Source: Flemingiibacterium sp045634345
GTDB taxonomy: Bacteria > Bacillota > Clostridia > Oscillospirales > CAG-272
Direction: 5' to 3'
DNA: 12,897 nucleotides
NCBI GenBank assembly: GCA_045634345.1
Contig: JAZRAB010000023.1
Location: 1 to 12,897 of the forward strand
Shown: piece by piece, positions 1-6,672 of the stretch
How positions within the stretch are numbered: the first letter of the stretch is position 1
How the letters are laid out: each line of letters starts with the position of its first letter
The notes under the pieces: model-generated
Told to the model about the DNA's origin: nothing
Database searches by the model: none
The model's input: the letters and a program-made list of their open reading frames with translations, nothing else
Program-made: the position numbers and the translations under genes

Positions 1-982
1 CCGCGTTGTCGATAAGTCCGCGTACGGTGTAGGTGTTCGAGGGGTGGAACGGAAGCGCGATCATCGGCTCAACTCTGGAAAGGTCTACCTTAACAACGCC
101 GTCGTAGTAAGCAACGTCGCCGGGAGCGAGCTTCTTATAAGCGTCGGGGCGACCGTGGAGATCAAAGTAACGCTTGGTTTCCTCGTCGGTTACCCAAATG
201 GAAGAAAGGCAAGTGGTTTCGGTGGTCATAACGTCGATGCCGTTACGGAACTCGATCGGAAGATTAGCGATACCGTCGCCGACAAATTCGAGCACCTTGT
301 TTTTAACAAAGCCGTTTTTAAACACCGCGCCGATAATAGCAAGCGCAACGTCCTGCGGACCAACGCCGATCTTCGGCTTGCCTGTCATATGTACAGCGAT
401 AACGTCGGGACGTTTGATATCGTAGGTACGGCAGAGGAGCTGCTTTACAAGCTCGGGACCGCCCTCGCCGATTGCCATTGTACCGAGTGCGCCGTAGCGA
501 GTGTGGCTGTCAGAGCCGAGGATCATACGTCCGCAGCCGCTCATCATCTCGCGCATATACGAGTGGATAACGGCGATGTGGGCAGGAACGTAGATGCCGC
601 CGTATTTCTGTGCGGCGGAGAGACCGAACACGTGGTCATCCTCATTGATAGTACCGCCGACAGCGCAAAGGCTGTTATGGCAGTTTGTGAGCACGTAGGG
701 AATCGGGAATTTTTCAAGGCCGCTCGCGCGAGCAGTCTGAATGATACCGACATATGTTATATCATGCGATGCCATTGCATCGAACTTGATTTTAAGCTCG
801 TCCTTGCTTTCCGAGGTATTGTGTGCGGTGAGAATACCGTGCGCAATAGTGTTTTTCTTTGCAACTTCCTTCAAGATGCAGTCTTTGCCGAGCGCCTTAA
901 GCTGTGCCGCAGCATCAGCACCGTCCTCGATGACTGTATTTCCGTTTACGAGGTAAGCGCCGCCGTGTATGAGTTCTACCAT
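1..982 (-). CDS. Aconitase-superfamily hydratase, N-terminal part (3' end beyond window)
   Basis: The frame runs from an ATG at 982 through the left edge, giving 327 N-terminal residues. GGAGG lies 8 nt upstream of the start. The protein matches the aconitase/3-isopropylmalate dehydratase fold: a segment near residues 82-110 (QTARASGLEKFPIPY, then TNCHNS), the active-site GSDSHT at 156-161 followed by the glycine-rich RYGALGTMAIGEGG, and VEPMIALPFHPSN at 304-316. Family members dehydrate and rehydrate hydroxy-acids around a [4Fe-4S] cluster. The cluster cysteines normally lie further C-terminal, so they cannot be checked here. The sequence resembles the single-chain 'hydratase' group (about 750 aa, like E. 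coli YbhJ) more than AcnA or LeuC, so the substrate is unknown. A TTGAAA/TATCAT promoter lies just upstream. Confidence 0.85.
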   Translation of the reverse strand, partial: MVELIHGGAYLVNGNTVIEDGADAAAQLKALGKDCILKEVAKKNTIAHGILTAHNTSESKDELKIKFDAMASHDITYVGIIQTARASGLEKFPIPYVLTNCHNSLCAVGGTINEDDHVFGLSAAQKYGGIYVPAHIAVIHSYMREMMSGCGRMILGSDSHTRYGALGTMAIGEGGPELVKQLLCRTYDIKRPDVIAVHMTGKPKIGVGPQDVALAIIGAVFKNGFVKNKVLEFVGDGIANLPIEFRNGIDVMTTETTCLSSIWVTDEETKRYFDLHGRPDAYKKLAPGDVAYYDGVVKVDLSRVEPMIALPFHPSNTYTVRGLIDNA

Positions 983-1023
983 TTTTGTGTCCTCCGAGTG
1001 TAGTATAAATCTTATTCTTTATT

Positions 1024-1052
1024 ATGATATCACGAATTTATGAATATTTCAA
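1024..1052 (-). promoter_or_regulatory. Sigma-A promoter of the hydratase gene
   Basis: On the minus strand, TTGAAA (1052-1047) is followed after 17 nt by TATCAT (1029-1024), with a TG dinucleotide making an extended -10. It is about 42 nt upstream of the hydratase ATG and points toward it. Confidence 0.65.
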
Positions 1053-1069
1053 TATAATAGCAAAATTTT

Positions 1070-1096
1070 GTGCGTGATTTAATGAAAATCACGCAC
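1070..1096 (-). terminator. Perfect hairpin upstream of the hydratase promoter
   Basis: Arms 1070-1080 and 1086-1096 form a perfect 11-bp stem with a 5-nt loop. Read on the minus strand, the stem is followed by AAAATTTT, a weak U-tract. It could end transcription coming from the uridine phosphorylase gene before the hydratase promoter, but the tail is not a classical run of U. Confidence 0.4.
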
Positions 1097-1104
1097 TGTA
1101 ATGT

Positions 1105-1285
1105 TTGAATTGTTGCTTCGATGGGCTTATCGCTTCGATTAGCGGCACTCCTTCCAAGCCTTTGCCTTGCCTGCCGATATGCGAGGGCTCTGCCCTCCCG
1201 CTCCCGATCGGGGGCGGCGTTGCTCTCAAACGCCGATCCACCCGCCCCCGATACCCCCTCCCGGCTCGGCTGAGCCGAGCCAAGG
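1105..1285 (-). repeat. Dispersed GC-rich intergenic repeat, family A, copy 1
   Basis: In reverse complement this copy aligns end to end with the copy at 9661-9818: GGCTCAGCCGAG, then a 17-nt block identical to 9711-9727 (here 1221-1237), then CGGCAGGCA, AAGGAG and ATCGAAGC, in the same order. It contains a perfect 8-bp hairpin at 1263-1281. The short open frames in it are not convincing genes. With the next entry it fills most of the 500-nt gap between the hydratase and uridine phosphorylase genes. Confidence 0.75.
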
Positions 1286-1292
1286 AAAGGGG

Positions 1293-1465
1293 CGCTGGGG
1301 GAAACCTGCGGATCGGCGTTAGCAGATCACGACGTGACCTGCGTGTAAGTTCGGCAAAGCCGAACTTTATAGCAAGTCGGCGAAGCCGTTTTGCTTGAGA
1401 GACAGCTGGTTTCCCCCTGCGTTCCGGCAGGCGGCGTGAAACGCCGCAACGAGCTATGGTGCTCG
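1293..1465. repeat. Tandem array of short perfect hairpins
   Basis: Consecutive inverted repeats are visible at 1322-1342, 1349-1365 (7-bp stem, AAA loop), 1371-1395, 1431-1447 (7-bp stem, GAA loop) and 1450-1465. An outer pair GGGGGAAACC / GGTTTCCCCC brackets part of the array (near 1295 and 1408). There is no T-run or coding sequence. It looks like a REP/BIME-type palindromic cluster downstream of the uridine phosphorylase stop. Confidence 0.6.
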
Positions 1466-1482
1466 AAACCTCCGCTCAAAAA

Positions 1483-2238
1483 TCACTTATTGCAAATCAA
1501 CTCGCGCATTGCGGTGATTGCACATTTAGCGGCGGACAACTCGTCGTTATCGCCGGAATCGGTGATTCCTGCCGCGATGCGTTCCTGGTTCCATACAGCG
1601 CGAAGAACACAGCCTGCACGCAGTCCGAGAACCGACGCAACTGCAAAGAGAGTCGCTGACTCCATTTCGGATGCGAGCGCACCGCCGCGCATCCACGCAC
1701 GCCATTTTTCCGTAAGCTCGTCAGAGACGGGCATGCGGTCAGGTGCATGCTGACCGTAGAAGGAATCCTTGCAGTGAACGACGCCGACATGATAGGGGTG
1801 CTCGCTGTTTGCCGCCGCACGCACGAGTGCGGTCGTGACCGTGAAATCTGCGGTTGCCGGGAACTCGATTGGCAGGTATTCACGCGAAGTCCCCTCCGCG
1901 CGTATCGCCGCCTGCGCGATAACGATATCACCTGTTTTTACATCCATTGCCATGCCGCCGCATGTCCCGACGCGAATAAGGGTATCGACGCCGACAAGCT
2001 TCAATTCCTCAATGCATATTGCCGTCGAAGCGCCGCCGATTCCGTGAGAGGTAACGAGCACTCGCTCACCGCCAGGCTTTGCCGCCCATGTGGTGTACTC
2101 GCGGTTGGATGCGACAAATTCCGGCTCATCCATAAGACGTGCTATCTTTTCAACCCTGCCCGGATCGCCGCAGATTATCGCTCCTTTTGCGCCGTCCTCG
2201 CGCCTTAAACCGATGTGATACATAAATTCTTCGTTCAT
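1483..2238 (-). CDS. udp: Uridine phosphorylase
   Basis: This 251-aa protein is close in length to E. coli Udp (253 aa). It would split uridine with phosphate to uracil and ribose-1-phosphate in the cytoplasm (pyrimidine salvage). The nucleoside phosphorylase I motifs are in order: His8, phosphate-binding GDPGRVEKI at 24-32 (Arg28), REYTTW with Arg46, GIGG at 66-69, RVGT at 89-92 (equivalents of E. coli Arg91 and Thr94), Gln163 and Arg168 for uracil recognition, and SEMES at 190-194 for ribose binding. The REYTTW and Gln/Arg pair favour uridine over purine phosphorylase. The start follows AGGGGGG. A consensus promoter and a leader hairpin lie upstream. No terminator with a T-run is evident downstream, where the hairpin array begins. 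Confidence 0.92.
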   Translation of the reverse strand: MNEEFMYHIGLRREDGAKGAIICGDPGRVEKIARLMDEPEFVASNREYTTWAAKPGGERVLVTSHGIGGASTAICIEELKLVGVDTLIRVGTCGGMAMDVKTGDIVIAQAAIRAEGTSREYLPIEFPATADFTVTTALVRAAANSEHPYHVGVVHCKDSFYGQHAPDRMPVSDELTEKWRAWMRGGALASEMESATLFAVASVLGLRAGCVLRAVWNQERIAAGITDSGDNDELSAAKCAITAMRELICNK

Positions 2239-2262
2239 GAGCTTCCCCCCTTAATATAAGAA

Positions 2263-2290
2263 GCTGCCCTCTGATAAATCAAAGGACAGC
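2263..2290 (-). promoter_or_regulatory. Leader hairpin of udp
   Basis: Arms 2264-2275 and 2278-2289 pair over 12 positions, some as G-U. The hairpin sits in the udp 5' leader between the promoter and the ribosome binding site and is followed on the minus strand by TTCTTATATT. It could be an attenuator, or a weak terminator for the gene ending at 2353. Confidence 0.45.
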
Positions 2291-2320
2291 GGCAGTATAA
2301 AATTGATTTACCGTACCATA

Positions 2321-2349
2321 ATTATAGCAGAATGTCTTCCTTTTGTCAA
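2321..2349 (-). promoter_or_regulatory. Consensus sigma-A promoter of udp
   Basis: On the minus strand, TTGACA (2349-2344), a 17-nt spacer and TATAAT (2326-2321) form a perfect consensus promoter. It lies immediately after the stop codon of the upstream minus-strand gene and about 80 nt before the udp start. Confidence 0.88.
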
Positions 2350-2352
2350 GGC

Positions 2353-2781
2353 TTATTCGGTGCGGTAGAGCGTAACTCCGTTGAGCTTCATAACGCGCTC
2401 GCTCAGGACCTCGAGCTTGAGAGAATAATTGCGCTTGTCGGCGCGCGGTGCATCGTTTTTTGTGATGCCGTCTATGGCGGCACTGACATTTACGGCATCG
2501 CCGTCCTTTGTATAGCTCATGGTCTGCCCATTGTAAATGAGCTGTCCCGACTTTGTAAATTTGAACTCACGTCCACCGCTGTTCCATGTGCCGACAAGCG
2601 AAAAATCGTCCTCGGCGGCGGATTCGACTGCCTCGCAGGGGACGGCGGTCTCGGCGCGCTCCTGCGGCAACACTCCGTTCACCACAACTGCGCAAAGAAA
2701 AAATAAAGCTGTTGAAATTGACAGCGCGATTTCTTCAAGCATATTAATCACCATGTCTTTGCAACGCAAAGACTTCCTCAT
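2353..2781 (-). CDS. Small membrane-anchored protein with a C-terminal beta-rich domain (DUF5640-like)
   Basis: I do not recognise a specific function. The protein has one hydrophobic segment (ALSISTALFFLCAVVV), an acidic linker and a C-terminal domain beginning LVGTWNSGGREFKFTKSG. That GTW...F.F...G pattern is typical of small lipocalin-like or DUF5640-type extracytoplasmic domains of clostridia. The start is uncertain. The ATG at 2781 (used here) overlaps the stop of a 28-codon leader frame as ATGA and gives a basic N-terminus. The ATG at 2754 abuts a hairpin. The ATG at 2742 has GGTGAT 4 nt upstream. These give proteins of 142, 133 or 129 aa. It probably faces outside, tethered by the N-terminal helix. 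Confidence 0.6.
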   Translation of the reverse strand: MRKSLRCKDMVINMLEEIALSISTALFFLCAVVVNGVLPQERAETAVPCEAVESAAEDDFSLVGTWNSGGREFKFTKSGQLIYNGQTMSYTKDGDAVNVSAAIDGITKNDAPRADKRNYSLKLEVLSERVMKLNGVTLYRTE

Positions 2782-2867
2782 CTTCGATATTTTTGTCGGT
2801 TTGCTCGCAAATTGGCGGAAAATCCGACAAAGACAAAATTTCGCAGCGTGAAAACCCTTTTCACGCT
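2755..2867 (-). promoter_or_regulatory. Highly structured leader (three hairpins) of the membrane-protein gene
   Basis: Three inverted repeats follow one another. A perfect palindrome spans 2845-2867 with loop CCC. A stem pairs 2792-2799 with 2824-2831 and encloses the perfect small hairpin 2800-2811. A perfect 8-bp stem with a 3-nt loop lies at 2755-2773 and ends exactly at an in-frame ATG. It matches no riboswitch class I recognise. It may be a regulatory leader or an unannotated structured RNA. Confidence 0.45.
2778..2864 (-). CDS. Possible 28-codon leader peptide
   Basis: A GTG at 2864 is preceded by AGGAG with a 6-nt spacer, the best ribosome binding site in this leader. The frame encodes 28 residues, strongly basic (MKRVFTLRNF...RQKYRR). 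It ends in a TGA that overlaps the ATG at 2781 as ATGA, suggesting translational coupling to the membrane protein. Its first codons lie inside the 2845-2867 hairpin. There is no known homologue, and a chance frame is possible. Confidence 0.28.
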   Translation of the reverse strand: MKRVFTLRNFVFVGFSANLRANRQKYRR

Positions 2868-2891
2868 TCTCTCCTGCATTGTTTATTTGCA

Positions 2892-2897
2892 ATTATA
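2892..2897 (-). promoter_or_regulatory. Putative -10 box for the leader and membrane-protein gene
   Basis: A perfect TATAAT on the minus strand lies about 28 nt upstream of the leader GTG. The -35 region 17 nt upstream reads ACTGAT, a poor match, so the promoter would be weak or activator-dependent. Confidence 0.4.
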
Positions 2898-2974
2898 GTA
2901 TGCCGTGTTTTTTCATCAGTATTTGAGGGAATTTTTATATGTTGGTTTGCGTGAGTTTTTTGTGTTGGGTTTCT

Positions 2975-3120
2975 GACGTTGGCGCTCCCACGCGGCGCGG
3001 TGCGCCGCCTGCTGGTATAGGAGGGCGCCGCCCTCCTGCACCCGGTTGGGGGAGGCGCTGCGCTCAAACGCCGCTCCGCCCTCCCCCCGACACCCCCACC
3101 AGGCTCGGCTAACTCGGCTA
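2975..3120 (-). repeat. Dispersed GC-rich intergenic repeat, family A, copy 2
   Basis: In reverse complement it shares AGCCGAG, a GGGGG tract, CGGCGTTTGAGCGCA (3059-3073, one mismatch to copies 1 and 4) and CAGCAGGC in the same order as the other copies. Its end near 2978-3005 matches 12865-12897. It forms the first part of the 590-nt gene-free stretch before the lipoprotein gene. An open frame of 75 codons across it has no plausible start site and parallels frames in the other copies. Confidence 0.7.
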
Positions 3121-3139
3121 CAGTGTTTGTGAATTTGAT

Positions 3140-3225
3140 GCATAAAGTTGCTTTATGCGGTAAACAGCATTAATATGGTTAAAGAAGCGGTAAACCTTCG
3201 CGGTCGTTGGGATACCGAGCGAAGG
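3140..3225. repeat. Palindromic spacer DNA
   Basis: A perfect 8-bp hairpin (3140-3158, loop TTG) is followed by two copies of GCGGTAAAC (near 3156 and 3187), and then a 7-bp stem at 3195-3225 extended inside by GGT/ACC. No gene is visible. It bridges repeat families A and B. Confidence 0.5.
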
Positions 3226-3257
3226 TGGAGAAGCCGGAGCGAGGCGGGTCCCGACTA

Positions 3258-3360
3258 CCGAGAGCTTTCTTCTCGAAGCTTTAGCCAAATACTCTATGAG
3301 CGAATGCGTTGTATAAAGTTCTTTGCGAAGCTTTCTTTCAAGAAAGCGACTCGTTCTCCT
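3258..3360 (+). repeat. Dispersed repeat, family B, copy 1
   Basis: It shares three exact blocks, in the same order and orientation, with 8078-8198: CTCGAAGCTTTAGCCAAA (3272-3289), ACTCTATGAGCG (3291-3302) and AAAGCGACTCGTTCTCCT (3343-3360). Between the last two blocks it carries a hairpin at 3330-3347 that differs from the hairpin in the other copy. Nothing further is seen between 3360 and the promoter at 3423. Confidence 0.75.
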
Positions 3361-3422
3361 CCCTCCAACAAAAATGTGCACACTTTTTTACAAATACTGT
3401 TCAAAGTATTCATAAAATCGGG

Positions 3423-3452
3423 TTGACAAATACACACGCGGCGTTGTATAAT
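3423..3452 (+). promoter_or_regulatory. Consensus sigma-A promoter of the lipoprotein operon
   Basis: TTGACA (3423-3428), an 18-nt spacer and TATAAT (3447-3452), 32 nt before the lipoprotein ATG. No promoter or terminator is evident between this point and 6509, so it may drive all four plus-strand genes. Confidence 0.85.
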
Positions 3453-3484
3453 AACATCATAAAACAAAAACGCGAGGTTCATAC

Positions 3485-4021
3485 ATGAAAAACATCAAAA
3501 AAACAGCCGCGTTTCTTGCCGCGGTACTGATAAGCGCATCCGTATTCACTTCATGCGGCAAGGAAGCAGCCGCTATACCCGGATTCAAGGAGATATCCGA
3601 TGACGGCGTTTCATACGACCTTTTCGTTCCCGACGAGTGGGTGAGCGACATATCGACCGGTGTAACTGCCGCTTATTACAGCGCTATCGACCCGTCAAAC
3701 ATCTCCGTTATGGCGTTTGAGCTTGACAAAGAAGTTCGCAGTCTGCCCGAATATTGGGAGACCTACGAGCCGGGACTGAAGGCGGTCTTCCCCGACCTTA
3801 CATACGTCGGTGAGCCGGAAGAAACCAAGCTAGACGGCGTTCCCGCGATGCAGTATATCTATACCGGCACCATGGCGAACACCAACTACAAAATAATGCA
3901 AATCGTATCTATGCATAACGCTCGTGTGCACATCTTCACCTACACCGCCGAGACGGACAAGTATGACGAACACATCGAAGACGTACTTGCAATCCTCGAT
4001 TACTTCACATTTACCGAATAA
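3485..4021 (+). CDS. Lipoprotein with a PsbP/DcrB-like domain
   Basis: This 178-aa protein has a basic N-terminus, a hydrophobic stretch and a lipobox-like VFTSC with Cys24, so it should be a surface lipoprotein on the outer face of the membrane. The mature part (about residues 35-178) has the feel of the PsbP/Mog1/DcrB fold: a first strand pair (GVSYDLFVPDEW), a middle helix-rich part, then DGVPAMQYIYTGTM and a C-terminal helix ending in ILDYFTF. The -3 residue of the lipobox is Phe, which is atypical. GAGG lies 8 nt before the ATG. Its TAA overlaps the next ATG as TAATG, so translation of the cysteine desulfurase is probably coupled to it. The molecular role is unknown. Confidence 0.75.
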   Translation: MKNIKKTAAFLAAVLISASVFTSCGKEAAAIPGFKEISDDGVSYDLFVPDEWVSDISTGVTAAYYSAIDPSNISVMAFELDKEVRSLPEYWETYEPGLKAVFPDLTYVGEPEETKLDGVPAMQYIYTGTMANTNYKIMQIVSMHNARVHIFTYTAETDKYDEHIEDVLAILDYFTFTE

Positions 4022-5196
4022 TGGATAATATTTATTTTGACAACTGCGCCACTACCCCTCTCTGTGCCGAGGCAAAGGATGCGATGTGCGCGGCAATGAG
4101 CTTTTACGGCAATCCGTCCTCACTCCACACAATGGGCGTGGAAGCGGAGAAGCTGGTCTCCGACGCACGCCGCACGATCCTCTCCTCACTCGGAGTAAGA
4201 GGCATTACCAAGCTCACCGAAAAGCAGCTTATCTTCACAGCGAGCGGCACCGAGGCGGACAACCTCGCCATGTTCGGCACGATGGGAGCAAAGGGGTATA
4301 ATTCCAAGAAAATAATCATCTCAAACAGCGAGCATCCTGCCATAATGGCACCCGCCGAGGAGCTTGAAAAGGAAGGCTTTACTGTAGTCCGCATACCGAC
4401 TGTCGGCGGCGAGCCGGACTATGACATGATAGCGCGCGAGGCGGATAAAAATACCGTTCTTGTGAGCTTCATGCTGGTCAACAACGAGACTGGTGCCATT
4501 TACGACATAAAGCGCATTTCGGATATAGTCAAAGCCGCGAATCCTGATGTGCTCGTGCATACCGACTGTGTGCAGGGATATATGAACATCCCGTTCACCG
4601 AGCGGTCCCTCGGAGCTGATATGATAACGCTCAGTGCGCACAAAATCGGCGGTCCCAAGGGCGTCGGCGCACTTTATGTGAGCGCGGATATGCTGAAGCG
4701 CCGACAGATTGCACCGATAATCTACGGCGGCGGTCAGGAATCGGGTATGCGTTCAGGCACGGAAAATCTACTCGGTATCGTCGGCTTCGGCGCGGCGGTA
4801 AAGAGCGTGTCCCTTATGCTTGCCGCTTACGCTAAAAACAAAGCAACACTGCGCGAATATATAATCGAGCGGCTGTCGGATGAATCGCGGTTCAGCGGAA
4901 TCCGCCTCAATATACCGCATTTCGCGGCACCGCACGTTATCAGCATCACACTCCCGAATATCAAGAGCGAGACTATGCTGCACCGTCTCTCGCTTGACGG
5001 AGTATTCGTATCAAGCGGCTCGGCGTGCTCGTCCAACACGGGGCATAAGAGTCACGTACTGCGTGCGTTCGGTCTGACCGAGCGTGAGGCGGACTGCACA
5101 ATACGTGTCAGCCTCGGCGCACAGAATACGCTTGACGAGGTGGAAAAATTCCTTACGTCCCTCGAAAATGCGCTCGGGACTTTAGTGCGGATATAG
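4021..5196 (+). CDS. Cysteine desulfurase (class V aminotransferase, NifS/IscS type)
   Basis: This 391-aa protein is the usual length for the family. It is a PLP enzyme that removes sulfur from cysteine as a persulfide for Fe-S clusters, tRNA thiolation or other thiol cofactors. The motifs are YFDNCATTP at the N-terminus, TASGTEADN (73-81), SEHPA with His105, NNETG (154-158), HTDCVQ with Asp182 and Gln185, the PLP lysine Lys208 in SAHKIGGPKG, GGGQE..MRSGTEN (236-249) and the catalytic Cys336 in SSGSACSS. It has no ribosome binding site of its own and begins inside the upstream stop codon (TAATG). The usual clostridial partners (iscU, thiI, iscR) are absent nearby, so the sulfur acceptor cannot be named. 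Confidence 0.92.
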   Translation: MDNIYFDNCATTPLCAEAKDAMCAAMSFYGNPSSLHTMGVEAEKLVSDARRTILSSLGVRGITKLTEKQLIFTASGTEADNLAMFGTMGAKGYNSKKIIISNSEHPAIMAPAEELEKEGFTVVRIPTVGGEPDYDMIAREADKNTVLVSFMLVNNETGAIYDIKRISDIVKAANPDVLVHTDCVQGYMNIPFTERSLGADMITLSAHKIGGPKGVGALYVSADMLKRRQIAPIIYGGGQESGMRSGTENLLGIVGFGAAVKSVSLMLAAYAKNKATLREYIIERLSDESRFSGIRLNIPHFAAPHVISITLPNIKSETMLHRLSLDGVFVSSGSACSSNTGHKSHVLRAFGLTEREADCTIRVSLGAQNTLDEVEKFLTSLENALGTLVRI

Positions 5197-5238
5197 AACG
5201 GTTATTTTAGAAAAATTTATAGACAGGAGATATAAAAA

Positions 5239-5910
5239 ATGAGCTACAAGACAGATTTTATTGAATTTATGGTAAGAAGCGGCGTGCTTCGCTTCGGAGA
5301 CTTCACCACCAAGAGCGGCAGAAAATCCCCCTACTTCGTCAACACCGGCAACTACAAGACCGGCGCGCAGATGGCAAAGCTCGGCAAATACTACGCCGAG
5401 TGCTTAAAGAACAACGTCGGCGACGATTTCGACGTGCTCTTTGGTCCTGCATATAAGGGTATTCCGCTTGCAACCGTGACCGCCTGCTCACTCTTCACCG
5501 AGTACGGTATCGACAAGCCCTACTGCTTCAACCGCAAGGAAGCCAAGGACCATGGCGAGGGCGGCAATATGGTCGGCGCAAAGCTGTCCGACGGTGACCG
5601 TGTTGTTATCATCGAGGACGTAATCACTGCCGGCACCGCAGTCCGTGAGACTCTCCCCCAGCTCAAAGCGGCGGCTGACGTCAAGGTTGAGCACATGATA
5701 ATCTCGGTTGACCGCATGGAGCGCGGACAGTCGGGTACTACCGCTATCAAGGAGATTGGCGCGGAGTTCGGCATTAAGGTGCATCCGATTGTTACCGTGC
5801 GCGAGATAATCGACCACATGCATAACCGCGAGATCGACGGTACTGTGCCGCTCAACGATGAGGTACGTGAGCGTATGGAGCAGTACCTTGACATGTACTG
5901 CGAGAAATAA
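5239..5910 (+). CDS. pyrE: Orotate phosphoribosyltransferase
   Basis: This 223-aa enzyme of de novo pyrimidine synthesis converts orotate and PRPP to orotidine-5'-phosphate. It shows the N-terminal GVLRFGDFTTKSGRKSPYF typical of OPRTases, GPAYKGIPLA (69-78), FNRKEAKDHGEGG (97-109, the flexible catalytic loop) and the PRPP-binding VVIIEDVITAGTA (122-134). AGGAG lies upstream of the ATG. It follows the desulfurase after 42 nt without a terminator. No other pyr genes are adjacent, so it is separated from the pyrimidine operon, although udp in this window also serves pyrimidine metabolism. Confidence 0.95.
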   Translation: MSYKTDFIEFMVRSGVLRFGDFTTKSGRKSPYFVNTGNYKTGAQMAKLGKYYAECLKNNVGDDFDVLFGPAYKGIPLATVTACSLFTEYGIDKPYCFNRKEAKDHGEGGNMVGAKLSDGDRVVIIEDVITAGTAVRETLPQLKAAADVKVEHMIISVDRMERGQSGTTAIKEIGAEFGIKVHPIVTVREIIDHMHNREIDGTVPLNDEVRERMEQYLDMYCEK

Positions 5911-6509
5911 TGAATATTACGCTTCGCTTCGCCGCGCCCTCGGACGCGGCGAAGCTTGTTGAGATATACCGCCCGTATGTAGAGGGAACGACAGTCACAT
6001 TTGAATATGATACCCCGACTGAAGAGGAGTTCAGCCGCCGTATTGCGGATTTTTCGGCGGATTTCCCCTATCTCATCTGCGAATCGGACGGAGAGGTGAT
6101 CGGCTACGCATACGCGCACAGATACGGTGAGCGGTTTTCGTTCCGTTTTTCCACAGAGCTGTCGATATATTTAGCCCCGTCCGCACGCGGCAAGGGTATC
6201 GGCAAGCGGCTCTACGGCGCGCTTATTGATCTTCTCACATTGATGGGTTATAAGAATCTCTACGCGCTTGTGAGCTGTCCGAATCCCGAGAGCTTCGCGT
6301 TTCACGAGGCGTTCGGCTTCAAGGAAGTCGGGCGCGCAAGCGGTGTCGGCTACAAATTCGGGAAATGGATAGACCTTGTGACGCTGGAGCTTGCCGTCGG
6401 CGAGAAGTGCAACACCTCGGACAGCACATTATGGCGTGCTTGCCCCAAGCGCATCGGCGAAATTGACGCCGAGCCGGTACTGCGCAAATATGCGCTGTGT
6501 GAGCGGTAA
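5910..6509 (+). CDS. GNAT-family N-acetyltransferase (phosphinothricin-acetyltransferase-like)
   Basis: This 199-aa protein begins inside the pyrE stop codon (TAATG) with no separate ribosome binding site. The GNAT domain spans about residues 3-160: RFAAPSDAAKLVEIYRPYV at the start, YLAPSARGKGIGKRLY (87-102) with the acetyl-CoA pyrophosphate loop RGKGIG, and NPESFAFHEAFGFKEVG (125-141). This layout is that of the Pat/MnaT subgroup, which acetylates small amines such as phosphinothricin or methionine sulfone. The true substrate is not known. About 35 extra C-terminal residues follow the domain and contain two cysteines. The downstream bidirectional terminator ends the operon. Confidence 0.85.
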   Translation: MNITLRFAAPSDAAKLVEIYRPYVEGTTVTFEYDTPTEEEFSRRIADFSADFPYLICESDGEVIGYAYAHRYGERFSFRFSTELSIYLAPSARGKGIGKRLYGALIDLLTLMGYKNLYALVSCPNPESFAFHEAFGFKEVGRASGVGYKFGKWIDLVTLELAVGEKCNTSDSTLWRACPKRIGEIDAEPVLRKYALCER

Positions 6510-6549
6510 GATTGAGGTTTGTCGGTATGTTTGACGCTTCGAGCTATAC

Positions 6550-6596
6550 CGGCAGGCAAGGCAACGCCTTGCAAGGAGCATCGACATTCGAAGCAT
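6550..6596 (+). repeat. Dispersed repeat, family A, copy 3 (truncated)
   Basis: CGGCAGGCA and the block at 6571-6596 match the end of copy 4 (9793-9818) with a single mismatch over 26 nt. Only the 3' part of the family A unit is present. Confidence 0.7.
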
Positions 6597-6635
6597 CACC
6601 CGCCATACAAACAGCAATTCCCCCAAACAGAAACA

Positions 6636-6672
6636 AAACAACCGACTGACAATCAGTCGGTTGTTTGTTTTT
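6636..6672. terminator. Bidirectional rho-independent terminator
   Basis: A perfect 11-bp stem (6639-6649 with 6653-6663, loop CAA) is extended by A-T pairs and flanked by A-rich DNA on the left and T-rich DNA (TTTGTTTTTA) on the right. It serves both the GNAT operon and the converging nrdR, whose stop codon lies at its edge. Confidence 0.9.

Noticed and set aside
44..1003. 319-codon plus-strand frame over the hydratase gene
   Set aside because: The minus strand here encodes a clear aconitase-family protein with GSDSHT and a good ribosome binding site; the plus-strand product resembles nothing.
1089..1398. Short frames within the intergenic repeat
   Set aside because: Low-complexity Arg/Pro/Gly translations that recur in the other repeat copies; no start signals; better explained as repeat DNA.
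2353..2892. TTG start at 2892 giving a 179-aa form of the membrane protein
   Set aside because: The TTG overlaps the TATAAT box and would translate the hairpin-rich leader; no ribosome binding site precedes it.
5520..6119. 199-codon minus-strand frame across pyrE and the GNAT gene
   Set aside because: It crosses two well-supported genes antisense, has no recognisable domain and no start signals.
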